From contig NZ_CP022957.1 in NCBI RefSeq assembly GCF_002269385.1, positions 4,517,001-4,581,000 of the forward strand: DNA of 64,000 nt, in the 5' to 3' direction. Positions 16,701 to 23,489 of this stretch are shown piece after piece. How positions within the stretch are numbered: the first letter of the stretch is position 1; each line of letters opens with the position of its first letter. The notes beneath the pieces are model-generated. The model did not search any database. It was not told the origin of the DNA and was given only the letters and a program-made list of their open reading frames with translations. Source of the stretch: Maribacter cobaltidurans (lineage in GTDB: Bacteria > Bacteroidota > Bacteroidia > Flavobacteriales > Flavobacteriaceae). The translations under genes and the position numbers were made by a program.

Positions 16701-18195
16701 TAGGTACGTAGGTAAGGCAGAGGATAATCGCCCCAAGTACGGCAAAACCAAAGGTAAATGCCATGGGACGGAACATCTTTCCTTCAACTCCAGTAAGGAA
16801 AAGGATCGGTGTAAATACGATAAGGATGATAAGCTGACCGAAAAAGGCAGAGTTCATCATCGTACTTCCAGATTCGTATGCCATTTCATCCATTTCGGCC
16901 TGACCTATCGCTGCTTTTGATTTTTTCATCCGTTGATGGATATGCAATACCATACCTTCCACAATGATTACCGCACCATCCACGATGATCCCAAAATCGA
17001 TGGCACCAAGGGACATTAAATTTGCCCATACGCCGAACTGTTTCATCAGGATAAATGCGAACAGTAATGATAACGGGATTACCGAAGCGGTAATCAATCC
17101 GCCACGTAAACTCCCCAAGAGCAGTACAAGCACAAAGATCACAATCAATGAACCTTCAATCAAGTTCTTCTCTACCGTACTTGTGGTCCTGGCTATAAGT
17201 TCGGCACGGCTTAAGAACGGTTCAATATAAACGCCCTCGGGAAGCGATTTCTGTATCTCGTCAATTCGTTTTTCTACATTATTGATCACATTACTTGGAC
17301 TTTCTCCCTTTAACATCAAAATCTGACCTCCCACGGATTCGTGGCCATCTTGGGTAAACGCACCATAACGCACCTGGTTGCCATAGCCCACTTTTTCGGC
17401 GATATCCCGTACCAATACGGGAGTTCCGTTTTGGGTGGTAACCACTGTATTTTTCAAATCTTCAAGGCTACGGGCCAACCCCTCGCCACGGATAAAGTTG
17501 GCCTGATGGTTTTTTTCAATATAGGCACCGCCCGTGTTGGCGTTGTTTACTTTCAGGGCTTCAAAAACCTGATTCATTGTAATGCCAAAACTTTTTAGTT
17601 TATCAGGATTTATGGCAACTTCATATTGTTTCACATAGCCCCCAAAAGCATTGACCTCTACCACTCCAGGGACTAATGCCATTTGGCGTTTGACGATCCA
17701 ATCCTGAATGGTACGAAGCTCCATGGCATCGTATTTATCTTCGTAACCTTCTTTTACCTTTAGAGTGTATTGGAATATTTCGCCCAGACCCGTAGTAATG
17801 GGTGCCATAAAAGGCGTACCAAAACCTTCGGGAATTTCCCCGGCGACTTCGGTCAATTTTTCTTGCACCAATTGCCGGGGAAGATAGGTGCCTGCTTCGT
17901 CCTTAAAAACAATGGTAACCACGGACAGCCCAAAACGAGATACCGAACGCAGCTCGATAACGTCAGGAAGGTTGGCCATTGCCAATTCTACAGGATAGGT
18001 AACAAATTGTTCAATATCCTCAGTACCTAAATTTGGGGCTACTGTAATAACCTGTACTTGGTTGTTGGTAATATCGGGGACAGAACCCAGATTTATAGTG
18101 GCCATAGACCAAATGCCCGTACCTACCAGTGCCACTATGAAGAGCCCAATAATAAACTTGTTATTAATGGAAAATGAAATGATTTTGTTAATCAT
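13795..18195 (-). CDS. czcA: CzcA-type heavy-metal RND pump fused to TolC-like channel
   Basis: 1466 residues, about 430 longer than a normal CzcA. Residues 1 to about 1045 are a complete HME-RND pump: MINKIISFSINNKFIIG start, twelve TM helices, and TM4 with AIDFGIIVDGAVIIVEG (D400, D406, E413), matching the D402/D408/E415 proton-relay motif of CzcA (Zn/Co/Cd class, not the Cu/Ag class). After a linker (about 1046-1080) that includes a hydrophobic stretch ending in GNLSAQ, which looks like a former signal peptide, a TolC/CzcC-type outer-membrane factor follows (about 1085-1466; TLTLDEAIAMARENYP). Pump and channel are thus one polypeptide. No stop or frameshift was seen at the junction. czcB follows by 18 bases. 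Confidence 0.93.
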   Translation of the reverse strand: MINKIISFSINNKFIIGLFIVALVGTGIWSMATINLGSVPDITNNQVQVITVAPNLGTEDIEQFVTYPVELAMANLPDVIELRSVSRFGLSVVTIVFKDEAGTYLPRQLVQEKLTEVAGEIPEGFGTPFMAPITTGLGEIFQYTLKVKEGYEDKYDAMELRTIQDWIVKRQMALVPGVVEVNAFGGYVKQYEVAINPDKLKSFGITMNQVFEALKVNNANTGGAYIEKNHQANFIRGEGLARSLEDLKNTVVTTQNGTPVLVRDIAEKVGYGNQVRYGAFTQDGHESVGGQILMLKGESPSNVINNVEKRIDEIQKSLPEGVYIEPFLSRAELIARTTSTVEKNLIEGSLIVIFVLVLLLGSLRGGLITASVIPLSLLFAFILMKQFGVWANLMSLGAIDFGIIVDGAVIIVEGMVLHIHQRMKKSKAAIGQAEMDEMAYESGSTMMNSAFFGQLIILIVFTPILFLTGVEGKMFRPMAFTFGFAVLGAIILCLTYVPMVSALFLKPAKNPDHWFAKFENSIDRFSDKIMAGLNKAYKPLLSFALRFKAGIVLGAVALLAIAGFIFSTMGGEFIPKLDEGDIAMQALIKPGSSLTESIEASKKLQNLVNEFPEVKTMISRIGVAEIPTDPMPMDIADSYIILEKDKSKWTSAESKEELIEKIKEKISVIPGVNFVFTQPVELRFNELLTGVREDVAIKIYGEDLDVLAEKAQEMAAIIQTVDGAGDVRAEATSGLPQMTVVYNRAKMAQYGVTIDKLNDYVSAAFAGESASVIFEGEKRFEVVIRLAEAYRKDINNLKNLYIDLPSGNQVPLKELADISYKPGPMQISRDNTYRRIYVGVNVRGRDVKSMVEEVQQKLDAQLKLPPGYYITYGGSFENLQRATDRLMIVVPIALFLIFILLYFALSSFSQSVMIYMAVPLAAIGGVFALWIRGMPFSISAGVGFIVLFGVAVLNGLVLINKFNDLKESGMTNLKDRIYEATHERLRPILLTATAAIMGFIPMAISTSGGAEVQRPLATVVIGGLITATFLTLVVVPVLYSWLESRKERRNNGDNTGYIKKSQAIIPVLLLVGGFLSSGNLSAQNNPIAQTLTLDEAIAMARENYPTLKEGQAFIDREQALKGTSFDLGSTFLYAGREDQGLNQGNLRTFGVQQGNIDLLSGFSKSRFYKERTKLGEKFYDLSEQQLLRDVMQAYYEIAYNKARLKLAERLDSIYADFESAAKLRYDSGETGKLAYISATSEYQQIQVLKQQSYDDIEIAKRALKQYLGIDGSIDTMDGPYGIINPISVVDTLDISNNPLLQFDLQNAAVGKANVKVEKSQFLPKFSLSYDNLKYNDVTGFNAYQAGISIPLWFLPQKNRVRAAKADAMVAENQYLTQKATTESLVSQLYKAQDKTLKSLRYYEEAALPLAEEQLTTAELANKEGEIDYISYITILNSAINIKINHLDFINQYNQQAIEIQYQLGNL

Positions 18196-18313
18196 AGTAA
18201 AAGTATTAATTCAGTTTAAACATCGCAATGCAATGAGATACAATGCGTTTATAATGTGATGCTTATTTTGAAAAGCATCACGTAAGGATATAGCTATCCT
18301 TAAAAAAACTGAA

Positions 18314-18709
18314 TTATACTTTAGGTGGTTGGAAAAGCGATTCCAAATATCTGGAAGTGAAGTTTACTTTATATAAGTTAAACTGTTCTTTCCCTTCAAA
18401 CTTTAATAGATTAATTAAAGCCGAATTGTTGTTCGCAATAATTAATACTAAAGGGTGGCAACATTGCTGATGGGAATGGATTGGTGTTTTCTGCTTACCA
18501 GAGTCATTATGGTGCCTTTCAGCTTTTGCTACGTTACCAAAGTAATCTTCAACTACATATTCAAGGAAAGAGTCACCATAAACTTTATGGTCTTGGTAAT
18601 GGATTAGGATGCTTGAAATTTCTTTAATGGGTCCACAAAAGTCCATATCAATACTAATTCCCTGAAAAAAGAATAATAGCGACATTGATATGGAAAAAAG
18701 TGTTTTCAT
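18314..18709 (-). CDS. HYC_CC_PP-like secreted small protein
   Basis: 131 residues from ATG at 18707-18709; an upstream TTG in frame is less likely. An N-terminal hydrophobic signal (MKTLFSISMSLLFFFQG) is followed by DFC, a central HQQCCHP and a C-terminal FQPPKV. These correspond to the HYC, CC and PP signature of a Bacteroidota family found upstream of metal RND pumps; here HYC is replaced by DFC. The several His and Cys residues (AERHHNDSGKQKTPIHSHQQ) suggest periplasmic binding of metal, inferred and not proven. It is the first gene of the efflux operon, 118 bases before czcA. Confidence 0.7.
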   Translation of the reverse strand: MKTLFSISMSLLFFFQGISIDMDFCGPIKEISSILIHYQDHKVYGDSFLEYVVEDYFGNVAKAERHHNDSGKQKTPIHSHQQCCHPLVLIIANNNSALINLLKFEGKEQFNLYKVNFTSRYLESLFQPPKV

Positions 18710-18718
18710 AAATTTCAA

Positions 18719-18828
18719 CAAAGGTAAGAATTAATCGATGCACAGGTTGTGCAAAAACTTGAAAGGCTGAAGAATTGGTAGTCTACGCTTTTGCGTCAAA
18801 ACTTAAGAAATAACCTTTTTACCAATTC
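18719..18828 (-). promoter_or_regulatory. Possible promoter/operator of efflux operon
   Basis: On the minus strand TACCTTTG (18719-18726) matches the TAnnTTTG -7 element of Bacteroidota promoters, immediately before the HYC_CC_PP-like gene. Just upstream lies a palindrome GCACA-ggt-TGTGC (18740-18752) and a second, wider inverted repeat GAATTGGTA (18772-18780) with TACCAATTC (18820-18828). Such repeats are fit to bind a dimeric repressor. The -33 TTTG expected 22-23 bases upstream is not clear, so the promoter call is weak. Confidence 0.35.
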
Positions 18829-18852
18829 CAACTACCCTTGGGATACATCATG

Positions 18853-18890
18853 TTTCAATTCAGGATATTTCAATTCAGGATATCAGGATA
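18853..18890. repeat. 15-base tandem repeat, two and a half copies
   Basis: TTTCAATTCAGGATA occurs at 18853-18867 and again at 18868-18882, followed by a partial TCAGGATA (18883-18890). It lies in the gap between the efflux operon and the integrase module, downstream of the last gene of that module. It may be a protein-binding array for excision or replication, or simply a slippage product. Confidence 0.6.
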
Positions 18891-18913
18891 TAGGGTATTT
18901 AGCAATGGTCTTC

Positions 18914-19207
18914 TCAATTGGAAAAGTCTAATCCCTTTCCCATATCCTTATTATTCTTGTTTGATTGAACAATGGCTATATTTTGTGGTTTTACATTTGA
19001 TTCCTGATGTCGGACATTTCCTTTATGTAGATTTTTATTTAGTTCGTTAGAGTATTGCATCATTCCTGCTTGCATAGCATTCATGTGATCGTCGGTTGAC
19101 GCAACGTTTTTGAACATCGGAGTTGTTAGATTTAACTCTTTCGCCAATTCATAGCCAAGATTAAATGCTTTTTTATACTCCTCATCAATTTTAATATTTT
19201 CTTCCAT
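18914..19207 (-). CDS. Hypothetical protein of integrase module
   Basis: 97 residues, soluble, begins MEENIKIDEEYKKAFNLGYE. It is mostly helical in composition with a low-complexity Asn/Lys tail (IVQSNKNNKDMGKGLDF). I do not recognise a family. It lies two bases after the HTH protein gene and is on the same strand as the integrase, so these three genes behave as one module. A role in element maintenance is only inferred. Confidence 0.55.
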   Translation of the reverse strand: MEENIKIDEEYKKAFNLGYELAKELNLTTPMFKNVASTDDHMNAMQAGMMQYSNELNKNLHKGNVRHQESNVKPQNIAIVQSNKNNKDMGKGLDFSN

Positions 19208-19209
19208 GG

Positions 19210-19479
19210 CTAAAAAGTTTCACGAACGTGCGCCTCAATATATTCATTAATAGAATCCCTATCATATAGAATTACTTTCTTTTGAGGTTGGGAAAATCTG
19301 ATTTTACCTTCGTCCCTAAGCTTTTGCAAAGTAGTGGTAGACTTTATTTTTAGATGGAACATTGCCTCTTCCCCATCGATCCATTTGTCAGGTTTATCTT
19401 TTCTTTTGGATTCTACATGTTCGATTACCTTATCAAATAAGGCATAGAAAGCTTCTTCTTGTAGGCAAACTACTTGCAT
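19210..19479 (-). CDS. Helix-turn-helix protein, excisionase-like
   Basis: 89 residues. After an N-terminal helix (LQEEAFYALFDKVIEHV), the C-terminal part reads as a MerR/excisionase-type winged helix (HTH_17): DKWIDGEEAMFHLKIKS, then TLQKLRDEGKIRFSQPQ and YDRDSINEYIEAH. Proteins of this type accompany tyrosine integrases in Bacteroidota conjugative and mobilizable elements and act in excision or transcription. It lies between the integrase and the unknown 97-residue protein, on the same strand, 135 bases after the integrase stop. Confidence 0.8.
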   Translation of the reverse strand: MQVVCLQEEAFYALFDKVIEHVESKRKDKPDKWIDGEEAMFHLKIKSTTTLQKLRDEGKIRFSQPQKKVILYDRDSINEYIEAHVRETF

Positions 19480-19614
19480 TGTATTAATTCTTTGCCAAAA
19501 TGGATTACCCCATTTTTTGGGTCTATTATCCCCGTAATTTAAAGATTTTCCGAAATCTGTTCCCCGTAAAGAAGTCCATCGGTCGATTTATTGGTTGTAT
19601 GGAACTTTAGCGAT

Positions 19615-20823
19615 TTAGAAATTGATGACTTTTTCCAAAGCGTCATCAGTTTCTTTGTGCATAAAATTCGATTGATAATTAACCGTAGTTGTAATCGAAG
19701 AATGGCGATACAATTTTTGGAGCATTTGAATAGGTATTTTATCACCGGAAATATTTCCAAAACTATGCCGCGCAATATGCATAGATATCTTCTTCTCAAT
19801 ACCAAGCTTTTCGCCGACAATTTCCAATCGACGGTTTAGATTACGGGTAATGGTCTTAACTCTGGTTGCCACCCTTTTCTCATCTTTCAAATCGGTACCT
19901 TTTAAAAAAGGAAAAACTAAATCATCCTTTCCTGTCTTCTGAGCAGCAAAATATGCTAGTATTTCTTTGGCCTTATCTGGAACGACCAATGAGACAAGTT
20001 TTCTGTTCTTCCCCATACGATAATATAAACGACCATCTTTAAAATCTTTCCATTTTAGCTTTATGAGATCGGCGACACGAACACCTGCAAAGTAAAAACT
20101 AGTTAGCCAAGCGTAGACGGCATGAAGTTGTGCTTTTGTTAAATTATTAGCCGTTTCAAGCAATAGAACCTCTTCCCTATTCAATCCAATCTTTTCGCTT
20201 TCGGGAAATTTGATCTGTATTTTACCTTTACCAAATGGATAATTGCCATCATCTACATGATATTCCTTTCTGGCAAAATTATAGATGGTTCGAATAAGCA
20301 TTAGGTAATTTATCGCAGTCCTTTCAGCAACCTTTCTATCATACAAGAGATATGCTTTGAAATCCTTTAACAGAGTAACGTCCAGATCCGTAAAAAAAAG
20401 TTTTTTACGCCCTAAAAATGTTTTGAAAATGTCTAGTCTTTTTTCTTGATTGTAGTGCTGATTGAATTTCTTTCGTTTTAAGAGATTGGACAAAAACAGC
20501 TTACTAGCTTCAAAAAAATCCATTTTGGTTTTTCCAATAATCTTTTTCTTTATTTTTTTTGCGGATTGGGAATTGTTTTGATTTTCATTGTCAATTAATC
20601 TGTCGTTTGCTTCTGCTATCTTCTTTGCGACTAAACTATTTAGACGTTTTGAATTGGGATGAGATTTTTTAACGCGTTTAAATTTATCATCCCAAAATTT
20701 GCTTTCAATATACTGTCCAGTGAATAAATATGACGACCTTCTATCTTTGGTAATTCGAATAGCGATTGGAAAAAGGCCAGCGCTATTTGGTTTTTTCATT
20801 AAAAATGATTGTATAGTAGCCAT
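19615..20823 (-). CDS. Tyrosine recombinase (site-specific integrase)
   Basis: 402 residues from ATG at 20821-20823; an upstream in-frame TTG is less likely. An N-terminal arm-binding region (about 1-95) and SAM-like core-binding domain (about 105-205) precede the catalytic domain. Catalytic residues are visible: Arg in FAGVRVADLIKLKW, HxxR in SMHIARHSFGN, His in LYRHSSITTTVNYQSNF and the nucleophilic Tyr in that same segment. It cuts and joins DNA at the attachment site. The gene's 5' end faces the tRNA 3'-end fragment 174 bases away, the usual arrangement for an integrated element. It appears full-length and intact. Confidence 0.92.
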   Translation of the reverse strand: MATIQSFLMKKPNSAGLFPIAIRITKDRRSSYLFTGQYIESKFWDDKFKRVKKSHPNSKRLNSLVAKKIAEANDRLIDNENQNNSQSAKKIKKKIIGKTKMDFFEASKLFLSNLLKRKKFNQHYNQEKRLDIFKTFLGRKKLFFTDLDVTLLKDFKAYLLYDRKVAERTAINYLMLIRTIYNFARKEYHVDDGNYPFGKGKIQIKFPESEKIGLNREEVLLLETANNLTKAQLHAVYAWLTSFYFAGVRVADLIKLKWKDFKDGRLYYRMGKNRKLVSLVVPDKAKEILAYFAAQKTGKDDLVFPFLKGTDLKDEKRVATRVKTITRNLNRRLEIVGEKLGIEKKISMHIARHSFGNISGDKIPIQMLQKLYRHSSITTTVNYQSNFMHKETDDALEKVINF

Positions 20824-20996
20824 AAACCCCAATTTTATTACCTAAAGATACAAATTTTAGGTAAAACATAGGTAAAACATTTGGTGGTTTTTCTTGAATT
20901 TTTATGGCTTTATTGAGCAAATAGAAATAGTCAAATAACTCATAAACAATTGATTATCAATTCATATTAGACCAAATGGGTTCAAATGTCTCAGGA

Positions 20997-21040
20997 TTCA
21001 CAACCCGGAGGCCGAGGGTTCAAGTCCCTCTCTCGCTACA
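20997..21040 (+). other. Attachment site: 3' fragment of a tRNA gene
   Basis: The plus strand reads GAGGG-TTCAAGT-CCCTC, a perfect T-arm, followed by TCTCGCT-A, a 3' acceptor strand with discriminator base. Upstream are parts of an anticodon arm (CAACCCGG). No matching 5' acceptor (AGCGAGA) or D-arm occurs in the preceding 80 bases, so this is not a whole tRNA. It is the displaced half left by integration at a tRNA (possibly tmRNA) 3' end. The isotype cannot be assigned safely. Confidence 0.75.
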
Positions 21041-21061
21041 AGGCTCAAAGTCAACAAAATC

Positions 21062-21089
21062 AACGGTTTGTGTTCACAAACCGTTTTTT
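21062..21089 (+). terminator. Intrinsic terminator after tRNA fragment
   Basis: Perfect 11-base stem AACGGTTTGTG / CACAAACCGTT with a 2-base loop, followed by a run of T, on the plus strand. It was probably the terminator of the original tRNA gene and marks the chromosomal side of the junction. Confidence 0.85.
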
Positions 21090-21168
21090 ATGTCCATGAT
21101 TTCCCTACTTTTAATCTCATTAAACGATTCGACTCATAATTAAAAGCATAAATACAGAGGATTACTAG

Positions 21169-23382
21169 CTAAAATTTCGCTTTTATTTTAAATGGACGGA
21201 TTTCATGATGGCCCATACCCTCAAGAAGGGAATAGGCCTCGTCTACGGACTTTACGGGCAATCTGCAAACGTTATTCTTACAAACATAAATAGACGTACC
21301 GTCATCGAAAAAGCGATCTTTATACAAAGCCAAATTACTTGACTTTGTACTTCCTGCCAATAATGTATTTACAAGATAGCCACGGTTCATTTCATTAATT
21401 ATTTTTGGGGCATCTTCACCTACAACGGCCACCTCGTAATATGGAAAGGATTCATTTAATAACAAAAAACCCCAGCTTGCATTACCTAATGCATGATTTG
21501 TAAAATCCTCCATTACCAGCGCAGCCATATCTTTAGTTTGTTTTAAATAAGCTTTATTATACTCCAAATGTCCCAGTTTAAATAAGTTTAGGGCCATTAC
21601 CGCGTTTGCAGAGGGTATTTCCGTATCTATTGTATTCATCAGTTTAGGGGTCAGGTCACTTGCCTTATTATAAAAATACATTCCGGATGTACTTCCAAAC
21701 TCTTCCTCAGTAGACGCTATCAGCTCCTTGGCCAGATTTAGGTATTTTAAATCTAAAGTTACTTCATAAAGTCCGAGTAATCCTTGAATGAAAAAGGCGT
21801 AATCCTCTAAAAATACCTGTTTTTGACCTTGATTCCCAATATAGGAATGAGCCAACTTTTTGCCTTGGTAATTGTTCTTTACGAAAAAATCATGAATAGA
21901 AAGGGCTTCATTTAAATAGATCTCTTCACCAAATGCCTTATATGCTTCCAAAAGTGAATTCATTAATAAAGCGTTCCAAGAAGTGATTATTTTGGTATCC
22001 TTGGCTGGTTCTTTCCTTTTACGCCTATATTCCAAAAGAATTCTCTTCCATTGCCCTATTTTTTTTCTCATTTCTTCTTTACCTAACTGCTCGCTTTTGG
22101 CAAAATCATCAGATGAAAATGGTGTAAATAGCACAAACTTGCCATTATCCAACTTCTCACTTTCTTCTATACCATAAAATCTGGAAAACAGTTCAAAATC
22201 TTCTCCCAACAATTCTTGTAATTCACTTTTGGTCCACAAATAATACATACCTTCACTTCCTTCTGTATCGGCATCCATGGCAGCATAATAACCACCTTCG
22301 GCATTTCGCATTTGAGCTCTTAAAAATTGAAAAGTTTCCTCTGCCCTATTTTTATAAACATCAAATTCGGTGATTTTGAAAGCTTTTGATAAAAGGGAAA
22401 TCATCTGTGCATTATCATAAAGCATTTTTTCATAATGGGGAACCTTCCATTCGGTGTCCGTACTATATCTAAAAAAACCTCCGCCGATATGGTCGTATAT
22501 ACCTCCCGCTAATGCCCTATCCAAAGTTTTAAACACATGGTTTCTAGCGCTATCATCTTTTTGAAGGAAAGAATAATCCAGTAACATGTTCAATGCCGTA
22601 GGGCTAATAAATTTTTCCTGTCCTATGTTCCCTCCCCTATCAGTATCCCATGAGTTGGACCAATTTTGAATACCTTCGTTTATTTTTTCCGTAGAAACCA
22701 AGTCTTCTAGGTTATCCGTTGGAGGAGCATAATAATCCTGTACTCCTTGTGCTAACAAACTTGCGTATTCGGCCATTTTCTCAGGATTTCTCAGGTACTC
22801 TTCCATGAATTTTTCCAAAACTGCCATCCAGTCCTCCTTTGAGTGATATGTTCCCAAATAAACTGGTTTTCCATCAGGCAAGATAATAGCGTTCATGGGC
22901 CATCCTCCGGTTCCATTTACCAACTGCAAAGCCGTTTGGTACACTTTATCCAAATCGGGCCTCTCTTCCCTATCCACCTTGATACTAATGAAATTATCGT
23001 TCATCAATTTGGCTACCTCCAAATCCTCAAAGGATTCTTCCTCCATTACGTGGCACCAGTGACATGTAGAATATCCAATACTCAATATGACAAGCTTGTC
23101 ATTTGTTGAGGCATCCTTAAAAACCGATTCATTCCAAGGGCGCCAGTTAACCGGGTTTTTGGCATGCTGCAATAGATATGGGCTGGTTTCGTTGATCAGT
23201 TCATTAGAATAGACAGATTCTTTAGGTTCAGTTATATTCTTCTCTCTCGGTTTTGAACGCTCATTACAGGATGGGAACAGGAAAAGCAGGAGTATTAACG
23301 AAAAGGTTATCGTCTTTTTAAAAAAAATCCCATAAATCTTAGAATCATCGGTAATATCCCAAAATATTTTTTTTACCATCAT
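21169..23382 (-). CDS. Thioredoxin-domain lipoprotein of the YyaL/DUF255 family
   Basis: 737 residues, full family length. The N-terminus has a long hydrophobic signal ending [10 protein letters not shown], a lipoprotein site. The thioredoxin-like domain (about 58-215) begins with [17 protein letters not shown] and holds the active-site motif [14 protein letters not shown]. The remainder is an (alpha/alpha)6-type domain resembling N-acylglucosamine 2-epimerase ([29 protein letters not shown]). The family is widespread but its reaction is unproven. It is the first chromosomal gene beyond the island. It is divergent from the GH67 gene (107 bases apart) with no obvious metabolic link to it. Confidence 0.9.
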   Translation of the reverse strand: MMVKKIFWDITDDSKIYGIFFKKTITFSLILLLFLFPSCNERSKPREKNITEPKESVYSNELINETSPYLLQHAKNPVNWRPWNESVFKDASTNDKLVILSIGYSTCHWCHVMEEESFEDLEVAKLMNDNFISIKVDREERPDLDKVYQTALQLVNGTGGWPMNAIILPDGKPVYLGTYHSKEDWMAVLEKFMEEYLRNPEKMAEYASLLAQGVQDYYAPPTDNLEDLVSTEKINEGIQNWSNSWDTDRGGNIGQEKFISPTALNMLLDYSFLQKDDSARNHVFKTLDRALAGGIYDHIGGGFFRYSTDTEWKVPHYEKMLYDNAQMISLLSKAFKITEFDVYKNRAEETFQFLRAQMRNAEGGYYAAMDADTEGSEGMYYLWTKSELQELLGEDFELFSRFYGIEESEKLDNGKFVLFTPFSSDDFAKSEQLGKEEMRKKIGQWKRILLEYRRKRKEPAKDTKIITSWNALLMNSLLEAYKAFGEEIYLNEALSIHDFFVKNNYQGKKLAHSYIGNQGQKQVFLEDYAFFIQGLLGLYEVTLDLKYLNLAKELIASTEEEFGSTSGMYFYNKASDLTPKLMNTIDTEIPSANAVMALNLFKLGHLEYNKAYLKQTKDMAALVMEDFTNHALGNASWGFLLLNESFPYYEVAVVGEDAPKIINEMNRGYLVNTLLAGSTKSSNLALYKDRFFDDGTSIYVCKNNVCRLPVKSVDEAYSLLEGMGHHEIRPFKIKAKF

Positions 23383-23489
23383 TTTGTTTTATCCAAAATT
23401 AGTTGCCCAATATTATTATTTAACTTGCTTTGCCGCTTAAGAATTACCAATTTGTTCTATTCTAATAATTATACGCAAAAATAAGCCAA

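Larger units (their letters stand above)
1..21040 (-). mobile_element. Metal-resistance genomic island, integrase end
   Basis: Seen: about 21 kb in which every gene is on the minus strand and nearly all are metal-efflux or accessory genes. The right edge carries a tyrosine recombinase, a small HTH protein and a tRNA 3'-end fragment (20997-21040). Base composition is visibly richer in G+C than the chromosomal part to the right (one sampled line near 4021 has 32 of 60 G/C). Inferred: an element integrated at a tRNA (or tmRNA) 3' end, whose other end, with the matching repeat, lies left of base 1. No conjugation genes are in view, so it may be an ICE whose transfer genes lie further left, or a simple island. 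Confidence 0.65.

Noticed and set aside
18838..19050. Plus-strand frame over the tandem repeat and into the 97-residue gene
   Set aside because: It overlaps a better minus-strand gene of the integrase module and its composition is not protein-like.
20941..21040. Complete tRNA gene at the junction
   Set aside because: No 5' acceptor strand (AGCGAGA) or D-arm precedes the T-arm; only the 3' part is present.
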